Below are positions 60,947 through 64,000 of a stretch of 64,000 nucleotides of DNA, piece after piece (the first letter of the stretch is position 1; each line of letters starts with the position of its first letter). A program made the translations under genes and the position numbers. The stretch covers positions 1,302,001 through 1,366,000 of the forward strand of contig NC_007802.1 of the NCBI RefSeq assembly GCF_000013565.1, written 5' to 3'. This stretch comes from Jannaschia sp. CCS1. Its GTDB lineage: Bacteria > Pseudomonadota > Alphaproteobacteria > Rhodobacterales > Rhodobacteraceae. Under the pieces are notes generated by a model. That model saw nothing but the letters and a program-made list of their open reading frames with translations. It was not told the origin of the DNA and searched no databases.

Positions 60947-61873
60947 ATGGGCGTACAAGAGACCAAGATTTACCCTATCAATACCGGTTGGCTTGAAGCT
61001 GATCTTGGCACGTACATCTTCTGGAAGGGCCCCGCGGGTCAAAAAATCTGGAACCCGGTCTATTGCCATTACGTGGACACCGGCACCCACAAGATCCTGA
61101 TCGACACGGGCCTGTGCGATGAAGAGCGCGCCACCAAGTACCACCATAAATGCGACAAGCGCGGCTGCCTTCAGGTTCATGAACATCTGGAGCAGAAGCT
61201 TGGCGTGCACCCCGATGAGATCGACGCCGTCGTCTTTACGCATTTGCACTGGGATCACGTGCAGAACATGAAGGAATTCAAGAACGCCCGTTACATCGCG
61301 CCGAAGGCTGAGATCGAAATGGCGTTCAATCCGCTGCCGCTCTACTACCGCACCTACGAGTCCGGATATCTGGGGATCGAGCCTGCCTACACCGGCTGTG
61401 TGTTCGAGGCTGTGGAGGACGAATGCGAAGTTCTGCCCGGCATCACCATGTTCCACACGCCCGGCCATTCGGTCGGCCACATGGCGGTGACGGTCGCGAC
61501 GTCTGCGGGGGATATCGTCGTCGCCGGCGACGCCATCTTCCAGGAGCGCAACATGGAGCCGAACGAGGCGGAGGGCTGGCGCTACTGGGTGCCCGCGCGG
61601 TTCGTGAACTCCTACGAGGGGTGGAAATCAGTCGAGGAACTCGACAAGCGCGCCGACTATATCCTTGCGTGCCACGACAAGGTGGCCAATGCGCGGTCCA
61701 ATGTGTTCCCCTATGAGGGCATGCCGATCCGCAAGCGCCGCCAGCACATTCCGGGCTTCAAGTTCTACTTCGGTGATATGCCCGCCGGAGCCACCGATAA
61801 GGCGGCACCTGCGCTGACAGCAGATGAGGCGAAGGAGTATCTCGCGAACCTCGTGCCGCCGACCCCGGACTGA
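60947..61873 (+). CDS. Metallo-beta-lactamase-fold hydrolase (N-acyl homoserine lactonase family)
   Basis: 308 residues from the ATG at 60947, with GGAGG six bases upstream. The di-metal signature HxHxDH is His99, His101, Asp103, His104, followed by HTPGHSVGHMAV and GDAIFQ. It resembles AHL lactonases. Its place in a carbohydrate operon makes a sugar-lactone or related ester substrate as likely as a quorum signal. It is shorter at the N-terminus than secreted members and has no signal peptide. Confidence 0.85.
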   Translation: MGVQETKIYPINTGWLEADLGTYIFWKGPAGQKIWNPVYCHYVDTGTHKILIDTGLCDEERATKYHHKCDKRGCLQVHEHLEQKLGVHPDEIDAVVFTHLHWDHVQNMKEFKNARYIAPKAEIEMAFNPLPLYYRTYESGYLGIEPAYTGCVFEAVEDECEVLPGITMFHTPGHSVGHMAVTVATSAGDIVVAGDAIFQERNMEPNEAEGWRYWVPARFVNSYEGWKSVEELDKRADYILACHDKVANARSNVFPYEGMPIRKRRQHIPGFKFYFGDMPAGATDKAAPALTADEAKEYLANLVPPTPD

Positions 61874-61879
61874 CAAACC

Positions 61880-62716
61880 ATGACGCAAGTCATTGAAAGT
61901 TTGTCAGAAATATCTGATCGGTTTGACGCAATCGTGCTGGATCAATGGGGCGTGTTGCATGATGGCACCTCGCCCTATCCAGGCGCGGTTGCCGCCTTGG
62001 AGGCGCTGAACACCCGGTTGGCGGTGTTGTCGAACTCTGGCAAACGGTCCGATCCTAACGCCAGGCGGATCGCGGATATGGGGTTTGATGCGCGCTTGTT
62101 TGAGGTTGTGATGACGTCGGGTGAGGCGCTGTGGCAGGACATCGCCTCGGGGCGCGTCGGGCATTGTTCACTGTGCCCAATCACCCGCGGCGCGGGGGAT
62201 GCGGAGACTTGGGCAGAGGGGCTTGGCGTGACGCTGACCCAAAATCCGACGCAGGCCGATGCGATCCTGCTGATGGGCCTGCCGGATGACGGCCCGGGGG
62301 CCGCGGAGGACGTTCTAGAAATTGCACGTGCCAAAGGCATCCCTTTGCTGTGCACCAACCCGGACCGCGCATCGCCCCGCGCTGGCGGCGCTACGGTTGT
62401 CTCACCGGGCGCGCTGGCCCATGCCTATCAGGATGCCGGCGGCGAGGTTGAGTTTTACGGCAAGCCCCATGGTCCGGTGTTCGATGCGGTGGCCCATGCC
62501 TTGGGTGCCGAGCCAGAGCGTTTGCTGATGGTCGGTGATAGTCTTGAACATGACATCGCCGGAGGTCATGGCGCTGGATGGGCGACCTTGTTCATTCGCG
62601 GCGGTTTGCACGCAGGGGCCTTTGCGGATGGCGCTGACACTACACAGACCATCGCCGATCTTGCCGCCCTTGATGGCGCGCCGCTGCCCACCTATACCCT
62701 TGACCAATTGAGATAA
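61880..62716 (+). CDS. HAD superfamily class IIA hydrolase (TIGR01459 type)
   Basis: 278 residues. All motifs are present: nucleophile DQWGVLHDG (~18), LSNSGKR (~52), Lys in FYGKPHGPVFD and the metal site GDSLEHDIAGG. It probably dephosphorylates a sugar phosphate of the local pathway or prevents its build-up. It lies six bases after the metallo-hydrolase and four bases before the aldolase gene. The pseudogene at 24288 is a truncated relative. Confidence 0.9.
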   Translation: MTQVIESLSEISDRFDAIVLDQWGVLHDGTSPYPGAVAALEALNTRLAVLSNSGKRSDPNARRIADMGFDARLFEVVMTSGEALWQDIASGRVGHCSLCPITRGAGDAETWAEGLGVTLTQNPTQADAILLMGLPDDGPGAAEDVLEIARAKGIPLLCTNPDRASPRAGGATVVSPGALAHAYQDAGGEVEFYGKPHGPVFDAVAHALGAEPERLLMVGDSLEHDIAGGHGAGWATLFIRGGLHAGAFADGADTTQTIADLAALDGAPLPTYTLDQLR

Positions 62717-62720
62717 ATCC

Positions 62721-63683
62721 ATGATCGACCCGACCACCTTTAGCGCATTTCGCACCCTCTCGGCCCGGTTGGGTCAGGACCCGCTGCGGGTGCAGGGGCC
62801 GGGGGGGAACACGTCGATCAAGCAGGACGGGGTGATGTGGATCAAGGCGTCTGGCACGGAACTGGCCGATGCGGAGCGCGCTGACATCTTCGTGGCGGTG
62901 GACCGCGACGCCGCCAAATCGGAGGCCTATGGGGACGGCGACGGCAGCTGCAAAACGACGGTTCTGGACCCGGCAATCACCCTGCGCCCGTCTATTGAAA
63001 CGACCTTTCACGCGGCCTTGGACTGGGCCGTTGTGGCCCATACCCATTCCATCGCGGCGCTGACCCACGGCGTTTCACCGCAGGGGCGGACGGAGGCGGC
63101 TACGAAACTGGATGGGTTGCCCGTGGCCTTTGCTCCCTACGCCAAACCCGGTCTGCCCCTCACGCGCCAGATCCTGTCGAAGATCACGCCAGAAACCCGC
63201 GTGGTGGTCTTGGAGAACCACGGCTTGATCTGTTGTGGTGATACGGTCGAGGCCGTGGCCGAGATCACGGAGGAGGTGGAAACCCGCCTTGCCATGCCCG
63301 TGTTGCGTGGCGGTGAGACGCCGCGAGACCCTGCGCCAGAAGGGTTTTCCTGGGCGGCAGAGAGCTGGCTCGCCTGCGATCCCCTGTCGGCACAACGTGC
63401 CTTGGCGGGGTCTTACTACCCCGACCATGTCGTCTTTCTGGGGCCCGCTTTGCCGACGCAGGACCACAACGGTACGCCGTCCGCTATCATTCAGGCGGGC
63501 ACAGGCGTTTTGCTGCGGGATGGCGCGACGCCGTCCCAGACAGCAATGCTGACCTGCCTGGCCAACCTTTTGTCTCGTGTGCCCGATGCCTGGACGATGG
63601 AGCCGATTGGCGTGGAGGCAGAAGCGGAACTGCTCAACTGGGACGCCGAGAAATACCGCCAGGCTTTGGCTGCAAGATCATGA
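62721..63683 (+). CDS. Class II aldolase family protein, long form (RhaD/SDR-fusion N-half-like)
   Basis: 320 residues, longer than FucA-type enzymes (~215). GPGGNTSIKQDGVMWIKASGTEL is the phosphate block. The catalytic glutamate is in RPSIETTFHAAL, and zinc histidines are in AHTHS and ENHGL. The sequence resembles the aldolase half of bifunctional aldolase/dehydrogenases, here without the dehydrogenase. The two class II aldolases of this locus differ clearly in length and active-site sequence, so they likely act at different steps. Confidence 0.88.
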   Translation: MIDPTTFSAFRTLSARLGQDPLRVQGPGGNTSIKQDGVMWIKASGTELADAERADIFVAVDRDAAKSEAYGDGDGSCKTTVLDPAITLRPSIETTFHAALDWAVVAHTHSIAALTHGVSPQGRTEAATKLDGLPVAFAPYAKPGLPLTRQILSKITPETRVVVLENHGLICCGDTVEAVAEITEEVETRLAMPVLRGGETPRDPAPEGFSWAAESWLACDPLSAQRALAGSYYPDHVVFLGPALPTQDHNGTPSAIIQAGTGVLLRDGATPSQTAMLTCLANLLSRVPDAWTMEPIGVEAEAELLNWDAEKYRQALAARS

Positions 63684-63693
63684 AGGGCAGGGC

Positions 63694-64000
63694 ATGACCG
63701 ACCTTTCGCTTGGGATCGACCTGGGCACATCGGGCATCCGCTCGGCTGTGGTGAATGGCGCGGGAGAGGTCGTTTCTACCGCGCGTGGCACTTACGGTCC
63801 ACAAGACGCAGCCGCGATTGACGCCACCGTCTGGTGGAATGGCGTGTTGGAGTGCTTAACCAACCAGATCGCGGCGTTGTGCCGGGATGATGTTGACCCG
63901 GCTCGGATCAAGCGGGTTGGTGTCGATGGCACATCCGGCAGCATGGTTCTGACGGATGCAGACCTTGTGCCGGTTACGCGGGCGCTGATTTACAATTCGG
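63694..64000 (+). CDS. FGGY family carbohydrate kinase, N-terminal part (runs off the window)
   Basis: About 102 codons from the ATG at 63694 (GAAGGGCAGG upstream) to the right edge. The N-terminal ATP-phosphate motif LSLGIDLGTSGIRSAVV and the VGVDGTSGSMVL block identify the xylulokinase/FGGY family. It would phosphorylate the imported sugar or polyol ahead of the aldolase. It starts ten bases after the aldolase stop and so belongs to the same operon. Confidence 0.88.
   Translation, partial: MTDLSLGIDLGTSGIRSAVVNGAGEVVSTARGTYGPQDAAAIDATVWWNGVLECLTNQIAALCRDDVDPARIKRVGVDGTSGSMVLTDADLVPVTRALIYNS

Noticed and set aside
60947-61873. Quorum-quenching AHL lactonase
   Set aside because: The HxHxDH family is broad; no quorum-sensing genes are nearby and the operon is carbohydrate-related, so only the family name is kept.

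Overview
The window is chromosome-like DNA from an alphaproteobacterium, most likely a marine or soil member of the Rhodobacterales (Roseobacter-type). The evidence is GC-rich codon use, short intergenic gaps with many ATGA start/stop overlaps, and the dominance of binding-protein-dependent uptake (TRAP and ABC) with no PTS components. I see no rRNA, tRNA, CRISPR array, intact insertion sequence or prophage.

Region by region: (1) 1-9275 looks like an aromatic or acyl-CoA catabolic region. It holds a thiolase end, a zinc-ribbon/OB protein fused to a degenerate SDR, a metal-dependent cyclase, a TRAP transporter, a MarR regulator and a two-subunit Rieske dioxygenase with its reductase and an SDR. 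The MarR gene is flanked by two copies of one operator, each lying on the -10 of a promoter (TRAP on one side, dioxygenase on the other). (2) 10134-15119 is a LacI-type regulator divergent from a second TRAP system with a small membrane protein and a UspA protein. (3) 15173-24260 is an amino-sugar / peptidoglycan-sugar island: a CUT1 ABC importer and MurQ on one strand; a BadF-type kinase, GntR/UTRA regulator, SIS-type deaminase and NagA on the other. (4) 24288-25089 is a decayed junction of two gene fragments. (5) 25386-30412 is an AfuABC/FbpABC-like importer followed by an inositol-monophosphatase-family phosphatase. (6) 30803-33076 encodes a glycoside-hydrolase-like protein with a C-terminal RTX repeat domain. 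(7) 33361-38509 is an imelysin / di-haem / imelysin / DUF1513 operon behind a palindrome that resembles an iron box. (8) 38578-42848 is a ROK regulator divergent from an FrcBCA-like sugar importer. (9) 42845-45066 pairs an APH-family kinase with a phospho-lyase-like class III aminotransferase. (10) 45982-48159 has a soluble PAS chemoreceptor and a spermidine-synthase-like protein. (11) 48462-53716 is a complete branched-chain amino acid/amide type ABC transporter. (12) 53814-64000 is a carbohydrate catabolic locus: a CUT1 importer, two class II aldolases, a Tm-1-like protein, a GntR/FCD regulator, a metallo-beta-lactamase-fold hydrolase, a HAD phosphatase and the start of an FGGY kinase.

Seven complete high-affinity uptake systems in 64 kb, each beside its own regulator and/or enzymes, suggest a nutrient-scavenging generalist. 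At six of the seven junctions between binding-protein and permease genes there is a strong stem-loop. This fits a shared way of making more binding protein than membrane components.

The least ordinary items are the DUF35-SDR fusion that has lost its SDR catalytic residues, the paired MarR operator-promoters, the ABC-fed MurNAc/GlcNAc route, the Afu-like importer coupled to a phosphatase, the kinase/phospho-lyase pair, and the imelysin operon.
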